A DNA stretch of 62,689 nt from Rhodoplanes sp. (GTDB taxonomy: Bacteria > Pseudomonadota > Alphaproteobacteria > Rhizobiales > Xanthobacteraceae), in the NCBI RefSeq assembly GCF_013377085.1, contig NZ_JACAAX010000039.1, positions 1 through 62,689 on the forward strand, read 5' to 3'. The notes below the pieces were generated by a model, which was given only the letters and a program-made list of their open reading frames with translations, was not told where the DNA came from and did no database searches. The translations under genes and the position numbers were made by a program. Below, piece after piece: positions 42,419 to 51,641 of the stretch; position 1 is the stretch's first letter; the number at the start of each line of letters is the position of its first letter.

Positions 42419-42519
42419 TCGTCGTCCGCGCAGGCGGACGACCCAGCAATCCCAGTATCCCAGGTGTTACGACGCAGCGCCGGGATTACTGGGTGCTCCG
42501 CCTTCGCGGAGCACGACGG
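42419..42519. repeat. REP-like palindrome pair, family C
   Basis: TCGTCGTCCGCGCAGGCGGA and GTGCTCCGCCTTCGCGGAGC-type ends face each other, with CCCAG/CTGGG at the inner borders. The same family is at 55542-55645. It lies just after typA and could act as a terminator. Confidence 0.72.
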
Positions 42520-42561
42520 AGCGAGGTGGTTCGCCGCCGGGCGTGAAAAGTGCGCCCAGCC

Positions 42562-44388
42562 TCACACGCCCTCGGCGACCTTGCGGCGCTCTTCCTTCTT
42601 GCGGTCGTTGGGGTCGAGGATGCGCTTGCGCAGGCGGATCGACTTCGGCGTCACCTCGACCAGCTCGTCGTTCTGGATGTAGGCGAGCGCCTTCTCCAGG
42701 CTCATCCGGATCGGCGGGGTGAGGCGCACGGCCTCGTCCTTCGACGTGGTGCGGATGTTGGTGAGCTTCTTGCCCTTGAGGACGTTGACCTCGAGGTCGT
42801 TGTCGCGGGTGTGCTCGCCGACGATCATGCCCTGATAGACCTTCCAGCCCGGCTCGATCATCATCGGGCCGCGGTCCTCCAGGTTCCACAATGCGTAGGC
42901 GACGGCCTCGCCGGCATCGGTGGAGATCAGCACGCCGGTGCGCCGGCCCTGCACCTCCCCCTTGTAGGGCGCGTACTGGTGGAACAGCCGGTTCATCACC
43001 GCGGTGCCGCGGCTGTCGGTCAGAAGCTCGCCCTGGTAGCCGATCAGGCCGCGGGTCGGCGCGTAGAACACCAGCCGGGTGCGGCCGCCGCCGGAGGGGC
43101 GCATCTCGATCATCTCGGCCTTGCGCTCCGACATCTTCTGCACGACGACGCCCGAGTACTGCTCGTCGACGTCGATCACCACCTCCTCGATCGGCTCGTT
43201 GATCTCGCCCGTCGCCTCGTCGCGCTGCATCAGCACGCGCGGGCGCGACACCGAGAGCTCGTAGCCCTCGCGCCGCATGGTCTCGATCAGAATGCCGAGC
43301 TGCAGCTCGCCGCGCCCGGCGACCTCCATCGAATCCTTCTCGTCCGACTCGCTGACCTTGAGCGCCACGTTCCCTTCCGCCTCGCGAAGCAGGCGGTCGC
43401 GGATCATGCGGCCCGTCACCTTGTCGCCCTCGGTGCCGGCGAGCGGCGAGTCGTTGACCCGGAACGTCATCGACAGGGTCGGCGGGTCGATCGGCTGGGC
43501 CGGCAGCGGCTCGGAGACCTCGAGGGCGCAGATCGTGTGGGCGACGGTCGCCTCCGGCAGACCGGCGACCGAGACGATGTCGCCGGCGACGCCCTCGTCG
43601 ACCGGCACGCGCTCCAGCCCGCGGAAGGCCAGCACCTTGGAGATGCGGCCGGTCTCGATGGTCTTGCCGTTGTGGTCGAGCACCTTGGCGGGCTGGTTCG
43701 GCTTGATGGTGCCGGACGTGATGCGGCCGGTGACGACGCGGCCTAGATACGGGTTCGCCTCCAGGATGGTGCCGAGCATGCGGAACGGGCCGTGCTCGAT
43801 GGTCGGCTCCGGCACGTGCTTGAGCACGAGATCGAGCAGCGGCGTCATCGTCTCCTTCGGGCCGTCGATGTTCGCCGCCATCCAGCCTTCCTTGGCGGAG
43901 CCGTAGAGCACCGGGAAGTCGAGCTGTTCGTCCGAGGCGTCGAGCGCCGCGAACAGGTCGAACACCTCGCTCGCCACCACGTCGGGCCGCGCGTCGCTGC
44001 GGTCGACCTTGTTGATGGCGACGATCGGCCGAAGGCCGATCTTCAGCGCCTTGGAGACCACGAACTTGGTCTGTGGCAGCGGGCCCTCGGCGGCGTCGAC
44101 CAGCACGATGGCGCCGTCCACCATGTTGAGGATGCGCTCGACCTCGCCGCCGAAATCGGCATGGCCCGGGGTGTCGACGATGTTGATGCGGACGCCCTTC
44201 CAGACGATCGAGGTCGCCTTGGCCAGGATGGTGATGCCGCGCTCGCGCTCCAGGTCGTTGGAGTCCATGGCGCGCTCGGCGACCCGCTGGTTCTCGCGGA
44301 AGGAGCCCGATTGCTGCAACAGCCGGTCGACCAAGGTGGTTTTCCCGTGGTCGACGTGGGCGATGATGGCGACGTTGCGGAGCTTCAT
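42562..44388 (-). CDS. typA: Translational GTPase TypA/BipA
   Basis: 608 aa, the expected length. Ribosome-binding GTPase that supports 50S assembly and stress growth. G1 AHVDHGKTT, switch region RERGITI, G3 DTPGHADF and G4 NKVD are intact. Domains II, III and V and the BipA-specific C-terminus ([20 protein letters not shown]) follow. Starts at ATG 44388 after a clear RBS; the 28 upstream in-frame residues are not conserved. Monocistronic. Confidence 0.95.
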   Translation of the reverse strand: MKLRNVAIIAHVDHGKTTLVDRLLQQSGSFRENQRVAERAMDSNDLERERGITILAKATSIVWKGVRINIVDTPGHADFGGEVERILNMVDGAIVLVDAAEGPLPQTKFVVSKALKIGLRPIVAINKVDRSDARPDVVASEVFDLFAALDASDEQLDFPVLYGSAKEGWMAANIDGPKETMTPLLDLVLKHVPEPTIEHGPFRMLGTILEANPYLGRVVTGRITSGTIKPNQPAKVLDHNGKTIETGRISKVLAFRGLERVPVDEGVAGDIVSVAGLPEATVAHTICALEVSEPLPAQPIDPPTLSMTFRVNDSPLAGTEGDKVTGRMIRDRLLREAEGNVALKVSESDEKDSMEVAGRGELQLGILIETMRREGYELSVSRPRVLMQRDEATGEINEPIEEVVIDVDEQYSGVVVQKMSERKAEMIEMRPSGGGRTRLVFYAPTRGLIGYQGELLTDSRGTAVMNRLFHQYAPYKGEVQGRRTGVLISTDAGEAVAYALWNLEDRGPMMIEPGWKVYQGMIVGEHTRDNDLEVNVLKGKKLTNIRTTSKDEAVRLTPPIRMSLEKALAYIQNDELVEVTPKSIRLRKRILDPNDRKKEERRKVAEGV

Positions 44389-44526
44389 GGGGGTCCCTTG
44401 AGAAACGGAAAGCGGGCCCCCGGGGCCCGCGAAACTTTGGGCGGAATATAGTCGAGGGCGGGCGAGAGGCAATGGCCCGGCTGGGACGAAACGTGAATCT
44501 GGCTGGCGCAGCAGCCCTGCGGAGGG

Positions 44527-44757
44527 TCACGGACCGCCGCCGGCACCCTCGATCGGCATGCGGCGCCGCCGCCAGCCGGCCCGGATGGTCGCCACGCCGC
44601 CGGCCGCGATGGCCACGCAGACGACCCACAGCAGCATCAGCGCCGGCTCGGCGAAGCTCTTCGGGTCGCTGATCCCGATGCCGACCGCGAAGGCGACCGC
44701 GCACACCCCGGGCAGCACCAGGATGGCCCCGACGATGATCAGAAGGACGGCCAGCAT
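44527..44757 (-). CDS. Small membrane protein downstream of the radical SAM operon
   Basis: 76 aa from ATG 44757. Two hydrophobic helices (about 3-25 and 36-58) and a basic tail (RAGWRRRRMP). No family recognised. It lies 28 bp after another small membrane protein gene at the end of the Lgt-like/radical SAM operon and is probably cotranscribed. Function unknown. Confidence 0.55.
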   Translation of the reverse strand: MLAVLLIIVGAILVLPGVCAVAFAVGIGISDPKSFAEPALMLLWVVCVAIAAGGVATIRAGWRRRRMPIEGAGGGP

Positions 44758-44785
44758 TCGGGGCTCCCCCGTTTGTGCGACGGTA

Positions 44786-45049
44786 TCATGACGCATCGCC
44801 CGGCGGCGCCCGATCAGCCTCCACCGGGCTCCGGCGCAACCGGCGGGCGCCCAGCAGCACCACGATACAGAAGATCCAGCCGATCGCCGACCCGATCAGC
44901 ATGACGACCGATACGCTCTGCGCGAGGGGATCCTTGTCGAACAGCAGCGCGCCGCCCGAAATGGTGAAAAACGCCGAGCACAGGCCGGATGGCAGCGCCA
45001 AGAGGCCGATCAGCACGGTGAGCACGACCTTTCGGCCGGTCTCGGTCAT
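44786..45049 (-). CDS. Small membrane protein coupled to the radical SAM gene
   Basis: 87 aa. Two transmembrane helices (about 9-31 and 46-68), then a basic tail RRLRRSPVEAD. Its ATG overlaps the radical SAM stop (ATGA), so it is translationally coupled and likely a membrane partner or anchor for that enzyme. No known family. Confidence 0.65.
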   Translation of the reverse strand: MTETGRKVVLTVLIGLLALPSGLCSAFFTISGGALLFDKDPLAQSVSVVMLIGSAIGWIFCIVVLLGARRLRRSPVEADRAPPGDAS

Positions 45050-46476
45050 GCGGGCGCTTCGGCGCGGGCGGTCGCGGCGAGCCGCGCCCGGATGCCGTCG
45101 ATCGCGCCGTCGCGATAGAGCAGGTTGTAGGTGTCGAACGGGATGATTTGCCCGGCCGGCGTGACGAAGTGGATGCAGGAACGCTTGACGCCGCCGAGAC
45201 AGAAGTTGAAGCGGTCCATGAACTGCACGATCGCCACCCGGAAGACGTTCTCGTAGGACAGGCCGGCCGGCACCGTCGCCTTCGGCAGGCAGCACAGGAA
45301 CTCGGCCAGCCGCTCGGGCGCGTTGAGCGCGCCCGACGACAGCGAGAACAGCTCGATGAACTTCTGCTGCAGGGCCGGCTGCTTCTCGAAATTGATGGTG
45401 TTCGGCATCACGGCGACCAGATCCTCGCGCGACAGCATCGCGGTCACGGGCAGCACGCGCTCGCCGTTGCGCAAGCCATAGCCGATCGAGATCGTCTCCG
45501 GATTGCACGGCAGCGGGATCATGTCGGCGTCGCCGAACACGCCGGAGTCCTCGATCACGCGGCGCCTGATCTCGGACAGCACGATGCGGTTTCGTTTCGA
45601 GTCGAAGCTCTCGTTGCGGCCGGCGTCCTGGACGGGCTGGAACGTCACGCCGCGCACGCAGCGCCAGGTCAGCGCATGCTTCACGATGGCGCCGACCTCG
45701 TGATCGTTGACGCCGCGCTTCACCGTGACGACCAGGGTGGTCGAGAGACCGTGCCGCTCCAGATTCTCCAACGCCTCCCGGCGCACACGCCGCAGATCGG
45801 CGCCGCGCAGATCCATCAGGGCGTCGCGCGTCAGCGAATCGAACTGCAGATAGATTTCCAGCCCGCGCTTCCTCTCGGCAAGCCGGGCACAAAAATCCGG
45901 GTCGCGCGCCAGCAAAAGCCCGTTGGTGTTGACCATCACGTGGCGGATCGGCCGCTTTCGCGCCGCGTCCAGGATGGCGAAAAAGTCCGGATGCAGGGTC
46001 GGCTCGCCGCCGGAGATCTGCAGCAGATCCGGCTCGCCTTCGCTCGCGACCAGCGCGTCGAGCATGCGCTCGATCGTCGCCAGCGGCAGATGCGTCGTGT
46101 GCTGCGGCGACGAGCCGGCGAAGCACACCGGGCAGGTGAGATTGCAGTGGTCGTTGATCTCGATGAGGGCGAGGCACGAGTGCTGCTCGTGGTCGGGGCA
46201 CAGGCCGCAGTCGTACGGGCAGCCGTGCTCGGTGCGGCCCTGGAACACGAGCGGCTTGTCGCCCGGCTTGATGTAATCCTTGCAGCGCTTCCAGTAGGCG
46301 GCGTCGGTCGAGATCAGGGTCGACTGCACGCCGTGCCTGTCGCAACGCTTCTCGTACCAGACCTCGTCCCCAAAGATCTGAATCTTGGCCGGCACCAGCG
46401 CCAGGCAGGTCTCGCACAGCGACGTGGTCTGGCCCCAGAACACATAGGGCCGCGATCTACGCGACGGTGCGGTCAT
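45046..46476 (-). CDS. Radical SAM enzyme resembling the tetraether synthase (Tes/MJ0619) family
   Basis: 476 aa. Canonical radical SAM ligands C111-x3-C115-x2-C118 (HCNLTCPVC). Before them are C21-x2-C24 and C45 in a rubredoxin-like zone, then GCPYDCGLCPDH (C86, C90, C93) and C101, suggesting extra metal sites. Further Cys lie in LPCNPETI, FLCCLPK and SCIHFV. This layout matches the archaeal enzyme family that joins lipid chains to make membrane-spanning tetraethers, as I recall it; bacterial relatives are thought to couple or modify acyl chains. It overlaps the Lgt-like gene by 20 bp. Start chosen at ATG 46476. Confidence 0.82.
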   Translation of the reverse strand: MTAPSRRSRPYVFWGQTTSLCETCLALVPAKIQIFGDEVWYEKRCDRHGVQSTLISTDAAYWKRCKDYIKPGDKPLVFQGRTEHGCPYDCGLCPDHEQHSCLALIEINDHCNLTCPVCFAGSSPQHTTHLPLATIERMLDALVASEGEPDLLQISGGEPTLHPDFFAILDAARKRPIRHVMVNTNGLLLARDPDFCARLAERKRGLEIYLQFDSLTRDALMDLRGADLRRVRREALENLERHGLSTTLVVTVKRGVNDHEVGAIVKHALTWRCVRGVTFQPVQDAGRNESFDSKRNRIVLSEIRRRVIEDSGVFGDADMIPLPCNPETISIGYGLRNGERVLPVTAMLSREDLVAVMPNTINFEKQPALQQKFIELFSLSSGALNAPERLAEFLCCLPKATVPAGLSYENVFRVAIVQFMDRFNFCLGGVKRSCIHFVTPAGQIIPFDTYNLLYRDGAIDGIRARLAATARAEAPA

Positions 46477-47176
46477 TCGGGTCTCCCGGTTCGGGCGCGG
46501 TCGCCAGCATGACGACGGCCCAGACGACGAGCGCGGCGGAGAGCAGGTGGAACACCGTGAACGGGCCGACCAGCGTGCCATAGGGCTTGAGGAATTCCCA
46601 GGCGAAGCGCTGCGCCCCGTAGAACCCGACCGCCGCATAGAACCCTCGGTCGATCCAGGCGGTGTCGCGGTTCATCACCTTGACCACGTAGAGGAGCGCG
46701 AACGTCGTCATGGCGGCGCTCTCATAGAGCTGCACGGGATGGCGAAGAACACCGTCGCCGAAATCGTGGCCCCACGGCAGCGTCGTCGGCGTGCCGTGGG
46801 TGAAATCCTCGATGCCGGCGAGGTGGCAGCCGATGCGGCCGACCGCGACGCCGACGGCGAGCGGCAGGGCGAAGCGTGCGCCGGTGCGCAAGCGCAGGCC
46901 GGTGGCGTATTTGTAGAGCTCGACCGCGACAATGCCGCCGGCGATCGCGCCCTCGATCGAGCGGCCGGCGCCCGGCATGCCCGAGACCGTCATGTTGAGC
47001 GTGCCGAACAGCACGGCGCCGAGGCCGGCGCCCAGCACGACGGCGGCGATGTAGGGCAGGTCGGTGGTCGCGGCCGGAAAGGCGATCTTTTGCACGCGTG
47101 TCAGCCACAGGGCGGCGAGCCCCGCGGCCATCCAGGCGAAAACGTCGAAGACGGTGTGGAGGACAAGTCCGGACAT
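46457..47176 (-). CDS. Diverged prolipoprotein diacylglyceryl transferase (Lgt)-like protein
   Basis: 239 aa, about seven transmembrane helices; shorter than Lgt (about 290). Lgt moves diacylglyceryl from phosphatidylglycerol to lipoproteins. Kept here: GRIGCHLAG (R114, equivalent to the essential Arg of GRIGN) and RHPVQLYES. Changed: the segment matching HGG of Lgt reads IEGAIAGG, so the position of the essential His is Glu (E75). The protein is therefore probably not the housekeeping Lgt but a paralogue acting on a glycerolipid. It is the first gene of the operon with the Tes-like radical SAM enzyme. Confidence 0.78.
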   Translation of the reverse strand: MSGLVLHTVFDVFAWMAAGLAALWLTRVQKIAFPAATTDLPYIAAVVLGAGLGAVLFGTLNMTVSGMPGAGRSIEGAIAGGIVAVELYKYATGLRLRTGARFALPLAVGVAVGRIGCHLAGIEDFTHGTPTTLPWGHDFGDGVLRHPVQLYESAAMTTFALLYVVKVMNRDTAWIDRGFYAAVGFYGAQRFAWEFLKPYGTLVGPFTVFHLLSAALVVWAVVMLATAPEPGDPNDRTVA

Positions 47177-47188
47177 CGCCTCGCTTCC

Positions 47189-47289
47189 GTCGTTCCGGGG
47201 CGCGGGCGTCAGCCCGCGAGCCCGGAACCCATAACCCCGGCTGGGCGTATGGATTCCGGGATCGCGTCGGTGGCGCGCCCCGGAATGAC
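47189..47289. repeat. REP-like palindrome pair, family B (second copy)
   Basis: GTCGTTCCGGGGCGCGGGCG and GCGCGCCCCGGAATGAC-type arms flank GGAACCCATAACCCCGGCTG. Same family as 30122-30243. Lies between the TAXI and Lgt-like genes. Confidence 0.78.
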
Positions 47290-47306
47290 CGAGAGCATGC
47301 TCTTTG

Positions 47307-48923
47307 TCACGCCCCCTCGGGGCCCGTGGTGGCGATGCGCAGCCGCGTCACGCCGCTCGCGGTGCCGCCCGCGGCCGGATCGGGACGGGCGGGCGGACCC
47401 GCCACGGTGGCCGTCTCGGGCGCGTCCTCGCCGGACGCCAGCGCGGCACGGCGGGCCGCGACTGCGGCGCGGGCCTGATCGAGGGCGAGCCCGTAGGCGG
47501 CGAGCGACGTCTGGTCGAGGGCGTTGCGGTCGCCGAGCAGCAGGATTTCGGACAGGATCCCGTCGATCTCCTGGTCGAGCTGGGCGAGGTCGTCGCGGCT
47601 CACCGCCTCGCGGGCGCTCCTCAGGATCCCGACCAGCCGCTCCAGCAGCTTGAGGCGCCGCACCCGCGTGTCGGCGCGGAAATGGCCGGCCAGCCAGGCG
47701 AGGCCGGAGCCGATGCCCGACACCGCCATCACGCCGAGATAGATGAGATCACTGTAGCGGTCGAAGAAGGTTTTCTGCTCGTCGTCGATATAGGCGGCGG
47801 CGCCCGGATGGGCCGGCACGGCGGCGTCGCGGTCGGTGTCGGGCTTCTCGATGCGGGCCGCCATCGGGAACTCGCCGGAGAGCGTCTGTCGCACCGCGAA
47901 GAGCTGCCGGGTGAGGTCGGCGATGGTGTCCTCGGGCACGCTGCGGCGGGCGACGATGTAGTGCTTGAACGCGATCGTCTCGACAGTCTCGGGCGGCTGC
48001 GGGGTCTGGCCGCCGAACACGCCGGCCTTCAGCTCGGCCTCCTCGTAGACCGGCGAGCGCGCCGCGATCGCCTCGGAGGCGCCGATCTCCAGGAAGGTCG
48101 GGCCGGTGCGGCCGTTGCTCGATGCCGCGATCACGGCGGCGACATGCGGGCTCGCCACCGGGCCGAGCGCCAGGATGGCGTCGACCGGGGCGTTGCGCAG
48201 CGAGGTGGCGACGTCGCGCGGATCGAGCGGCACCACCGTCACCTTGTCGGGCAGCACCTGGTACTGGCGCAGGATCGCGTCGAGCACCTCGCGGTCGCCC
48301 ATGCCGGGGCCGACCAGGCCGATCCGGCGGCCGGCCAGATCCTCGATGCTGTCGATCTTCTCGGGGGCGGGCGGCGGAGGCGGGGCAGGCGGGGCCTTGC
48401 CGCCGCGCTTGCGGCGCTGGGCCGTCGCGGCGGGCGGCGGGGCGGGCTTAGGGCCGCCGGCCGCGATCGAGCCCTCGGCCGGCACCACCAGCACGGCGAT
48501 ATTGTCGTGCAGCACCACCACGGCCTGGCCGGAGACCGGATAGCCGACGTCGCGCCGCACCACCGCGAGGTCGACCTCGCGGGCCTGCAGGGCGCGGGCC
48601 GCCGCCCCCGGTCCCTCCTTGATCACGGGCGTTAGCCGAACGCTGCTGCCGCGCTCGCGGCCGAATTGCTGGGCGATGGCGTGGACGAGCCGCGCGTCCT
48701 CGCTGCCCGGCGGCCCGACGGCGATCCGCAGGGTGCTGGGCCGGTCGTTGAAATAGAAGACCGCGCCGGCCAGGCCGGTGACGATGAAGACGCCGAGCAG
48801 CAGGATCAGGGGCGTCTGCCGCAGCATCAGGCGCAGCCGGCGGCGGGTGCGGCCCGAACGGGTCCCTGTCAGCCGGTCGCGGGCCACCATGGTGGCAGCG
48901 ATGCGGCGAAGCGGCGAGGGCAT
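47307..48923 (-). CDS. TAXI-family TRAP substrate-binding protein with C-terminal membrane segment
   Basis: 538 aa. N-terminal transmembrane anchor (about 33-52), then a TAXI-type binding domain split by a Pro/Arg-rich insertion (PPPAATAQRRKRGGKAPPAP). Seen: LRIAVGPPGSEDARLVHAIA, VDLAVVRRD, SIEDLAGRRIGLVGPGMG and ILRQYQVLPDKV. After about residue 400 comes a second helix (IYLGVMAVSGIGSGLAWLAG) and a cytoplasmic helical region to the end. Ordinary TAXI receptors lack this tail, and no TRAP permease is nearby. It may be a membrane sensor rather than a transporter subunit (inference). Confidence 0.8.
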   Translation of the reverse strand: MPSPLRRIAATMVARDRLTGTRSGRTRRRLRLMLRQTPLILLLGVFIVTGLAGAVFYFNDRPSTLRIAVGPPGSEDARLVHAIAQQFGRERGSSVRLTPVIKEGPGAAARALQAREVDLAVVRRDVGYPVSGQAVVVLHDNIAVLVVPAEGSIAAGGPKPAPPPAATAQRRKRGGKAPPAPPPPPAPEKIDSIEDLAGRRIGLVGPGMGDREVLDAILRQYQVLPDKVTVVPLDPRDVATSLRNAPVDAILALGPVASPHVAAVIAASSNGRTGPTFLEIGASEAIAARSPVYEEAELKAGVFGGQTPQPPETVETIAFKHYIVARRSVPEDTIADLTRQLFAVRQTLSGEFPMAARIEKPDTDRDAAVPAHPGAAAYIDDEQKTFFDRYSDLIYLGVMAVSGIGSGLAWLAGHFRADTRVRRLKLLERLVGILRSAREAVSRDDLAQLDQEIDGILSEILLLGDRNALDQTSLAAYGLALDQARAAVAARRAALASGEDAPETATVAGPPARPDPAAGGTASGVTRLRIATTGPEGA

Positions 48924-49058
48924 GCGGGAGCGTCTCCGGACGGGGGCAGTCTCGGTTGTATGTGGGCACGCCGGTGCGGCGGCGCCAAGGCATAACGCCG
49001 TCGCGGCGGGATCTTCGCTCCGGACGGTAAAAGCAGTGTCGTCGGGACCCGCCAGTCC

Positions 49059-49086
49059 GCTCGTCCGCGAAGGCGGGGACCCAGGA
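49059..49086. repeat. REP-like half-palindrome, family A
   Basis: GCTCGTCCGCGAAGGCGGGG followed by ACCCAGG, the left half of the 8438-8514 element, at the 3' end of the binding-protein gene. Confidence 0.6.
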
Positions 49087-49090
49087 CGGC

Positions 49091-50485
49091 TCACCGGCTG
49101 GCGCGCTCGAACTGCCGCAACAGATCGTTGCCGCGGCGCACCGCGGCGTCGAGCGCCTCGCCCGCCGTCGCCTTGCCGGCGAAGGCGAGCTCGAGCTCCT
49201 CCTCGATGACGTCGCGGACCAGGATGAAGGAGCCGAGCCGCACCGCACGCGAATTGTCGGTCGGCGGATGCAGCGTGATCTGCTCGATGGCGATCGCGGC
49301 ACCCGGATTGCGCTCGTAGAAGCCCTGCGCCCGGCTGTGCTCCCAGGCGGCCCGGGTGAGCGGCAGATAGCCGGTGGCCTGGTGCCAGCGCGCCTGCACC
49401 TCGGGCCTCGCCAGATAGGCGAAGAGCCGCGCCGCGCCGCGATACTCCGCCTCCGGCCGGTTTCGCAGCACCCACAGGCTGGCGCCGCCGATCATCGAGT
49501 TCTGCGGCGCGCCGGGCACGTCCGGCCAGTAGGGCAGCATGCCGTAGCCGACCTCGAACCTCGCCTTGGCGCGGATGTCGGCGACCAGCCCGGACGAGCC
49601 GAGAAAGATGCCGCACTCGCCGGCATGCAGCATCGGCTCGGCCTTGGTGCCGCGTCCGCCATAAGCGAAGAGCCGCGTCTTCTGCCACTCGGCGAGCGCC
49701 GCGACATGGCGCACCAGCACGGGATTGTTCAGCGTCAGCTCGGCGTCGGGCCCCAAGAGGCCGTTGGCGCGCGTGGCGATCGGCAGGTTGTGGAAAGCCG
49801 AGAAGTTCTCGACGTTCACCCAGGACGGCCAATGCGTCGAGAACCCGCAGGGCACGCCGGCCTGGCGCAGCCGCCGCGCCGCCTCCTCGACCTCCGGCCA
49901 GGTCCGCGGCGCCTTGTCGTCGAGCCCGACGGCGCGGAACAGAGTGCGGTTGTAGTAGAGGATCGGGGTCGAGGCGTTGAACGGGTAGGACAGCAGATTG
50001 CCCGCCGTGTCCGAGTAGAAGCCGGATACCGCCGGCAGGATCGCGCCGGCGTCGAAGCGCTCGCCGGCCGCCGCCATCAGCTCGTGGACCGGATAGATGG
50101 CGCCCTTCGCCGCCATCATGGTGGCGGTGCCGATCTCGTTGACCTGGACGATCGCCGGGTGGGTTCGGGTGCGCACCGCGAAGATCGCCGCCGTCACGGT
50201 CTCGGTGTAGCTGCCCTTGAACACCGGGACGACCCGGAGCTCGCTCTGCTCGGCATTGAACGCGGCGACGATGCTCTCGATCTGCCGGCCGAGCTCGCCC
50301 GCCATGGCGTGCCAGAGCTGGATCTCGGTGGCGGCCTGCGCCGGACGCGCGATCAGGGCCGCGCCGAGCCCGGCCAGCACGGCGCGCCGGTCCGGCCCGT
50401 GGAGGCGCCGGCCCCACGGGGCCCGTCCCGGACGGGCCGCCACAGGATCACCACGGAACACCGGCATGGACATCGGGAAGGCCAC
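49091..50485 (-). CDS. Orphan ABC-type sugar/glycerol-phosphate binding protein (UgpB-like)
   Basis: 464 aa. Family 1 periplasmic binding protein with a Tat-type leader: DRRAVLAGLGAALIARPAQA at about 32-51, the twin arginines just before the hydrophobic core. Binding-protein segments ATEIQLWHAMAGELGRQIES, SYTETVTAAI, STPILYYNRTLF and NSMIGGASLWVL match UgpB. There are no ABC permease or ATPase genes in the window, so it is either an orphan supplier or a sensor. Divergent from the DctP gene at 50550 with only 64 bp between them, implying a shared control region. ATG 50473 is an alternative start. Confidence 0.82.
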   Translation of the reverse strand: MAFPMSMPVFRGDPVAARPGRAPWGRRLHGPDRRAVLAGLGAALIARPAQAATEIQLWHAMAGELGRQIESIVAAFNAEQSELRVVPVFKGSYTETVTAAIFAVRTRTHPAIVQVNEIGTATMMAAKGAIYPVHELMAAAGERFDAGAILPAVSGFYSDTAGNLLSYPFNASTPILYYNRTLFRAVGLDDKAPRTWPEVEEAARRLRQAGVPCGFSTHWPSWVNVENFSAFHNLPIATRANGLLGPDAELTLNNPVLVRHVAALAEWQKTRLFAYGGRGTKAEPMLHAGECGIFLGSSGLVADIRAKARFEVGYGMLPYWPDVPGAPQNSMIGGASLWVLRNRPEAEYRGAARLFAYLARPEVQARWHQATGYLPLTRAAWEHSRAQGFYERNPGAAIAIEQITLHPPTDNSRAVRLGSFILVRDVIEEELELAFAGKATAGEALDAAVRRGNDLLRQFERASR

Positions 50486-50549
50486 CAGATTCGCAACTCA
50501 CATGCGGCCCGCGGACTGCGGCCCGGCCGATCAGGATGGCCATCCGACC

Positions 50550-51641
50550 ATGGTTTCGCTAAAATTTCGAGATTCACGACGACGAGCCCCGATGGTCCGA
50601 CCACAAGGCGGTGCAAATTTGTCGCCAGCATGGAGCCTCCGCGTCCGCGCTCCGGGCCTGCCGGTTCGGGCCGTCGCGGTCCTCGCCGCAGCCCTCGCCG
50701 CGATGCTCGGCGCCGCTGTCGGGCCGGGCGTGGCGCGCGAGTTCCGGGTCGCCGACACCCAGGTCGAGGACTATCCGACCGTGCAGGCGGTGAACCATAT
50801 GGGCCGCCTGATCGAGGAGCAGACCGGCGGCCGCCATCGCCTGCGGGTGTTCCATTCGCGCCAGCTCGGCGAGGAGCAGGACACCATCGAGCAGACCCGT
50901 GTCGGCGCCATCGACCTCAACCGCACCAATGTGGCGCCGATCGGGGCCATCGTGCCGGCCGCCAACGTGCTGGCGCTGCCGTTCCTGTTCCGCTCGACGG
51001 CGCATCTGCACACCGTGCTGGACGGACCGATCGGCGACGAGATCCTGGCGAGCTTCGAGCCCTACGGCTTCATCGGCCTGACCTTCTACGATTCCGGGGC
51101 GCGGTCGATCTACACGCGCAACCGCGAGGTCCGCAGCCTCGCCGACCTGAAGGGCCTGCGCATCCGGGTCCAGCAGTCGGACCTCATGGTCGCGATGATC
51201 AAGGCGCTCGGCGCCACACCCGTGCAGCTTCCCTACGGGCAGGTGGAGACCGGCCTCACCACCGGGCTGATCGACGGCGCCGAGAACAACTGGCCGTCCT
51301 ATGTCACCACCGGCCATTACAAGGTGGCGCCCTACTACACGCTGACCGAGCAAACCATGAGCCCGGAGGTTCTGGTGATGTCGCTGCGCGCCTGGCAGAG
51401 CCTGTCGGACGAGGACAAGGCGACCTTCCGCAGCGCCGCGCGGGCCTCCAACCGGATCATGCGCGAGCAGTGGAACGCCCTCGAGGAGCGCTCGCGCCAG
51501 CAGGCCCGGGCGGCCGGCACCACGATCATCGCGACCTACGACCGCGCCCCCTTCGTCGAGGCGATGAGCGGCGTCTATGCCGGCGTCATGGCGAACCCGC
51601 TGCTGCGCCGGCTGGTCGAGCGCATCCGCGAGAGCGAGTGA
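50550..51641 (+). CDS. TRAP-type DctP solute receptor coupled to a sensor kinase
   Basis: 363 aa from ATG 50550; ATG 50592 (349 aa) is also plausible. Signal peptide around VAVLAAALAAMLGAAVGPGVA. DctP features: LGEEQDTIEQTRVGAIDLN, LPFLFRSTAHLH, IRVQQSDLMVAMIKALGATP with the carboxylate-binding Arg, and GLIDGAENNWPSY. Binds an organic acid in the periplasm. dctQ and dctM are absent; instead its stop overlaps the GTG of a histidine kinase gene. It therefore probably presents the ligand to that kinase (inference, with precedent for binding-protein-assisted sensors). Confidence 0.85.
   Translation: MVSLKFRDSRRRAPMVRPQGGANLSPAWSLRVRAPGLPVRAVAVLAAALAAMLGAAVGPGVAREFRVADTQVEDYPTVQAVNHMGRLIEEQTGGRHRLRVFHSRQLGEEQDTIEQTRVGAIDLNRTNVAPIGAIVPAANVLALPFLFRSTAHLHTVLDGPIGDEILASFEPYGFIGLTFYDSGARSIYTRNREVRSLADLKGLRIRVQQSDLMVAMIKALGATPVQLPYGQVETGLTTGLIDGAENNWPSYVTTGHYKVAPYYTLTEQTMSPEVLVMSLRAWQSLSDEDKATFRSAARASNRIMREQWNALEERSRQQARAAGTTIIATYDRAPFVEAMSGVYAGVMANPLLRRLVERIRESE

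Noticed and set aside
49268-51637. An upstream extension of the sensor kinase frame to 1489 aa
   Set aside because: It runs antisense through the UgpB-like gene and out of frame through dctP. The GTG at 51638 coupled to the dctP stop is the sensible start.
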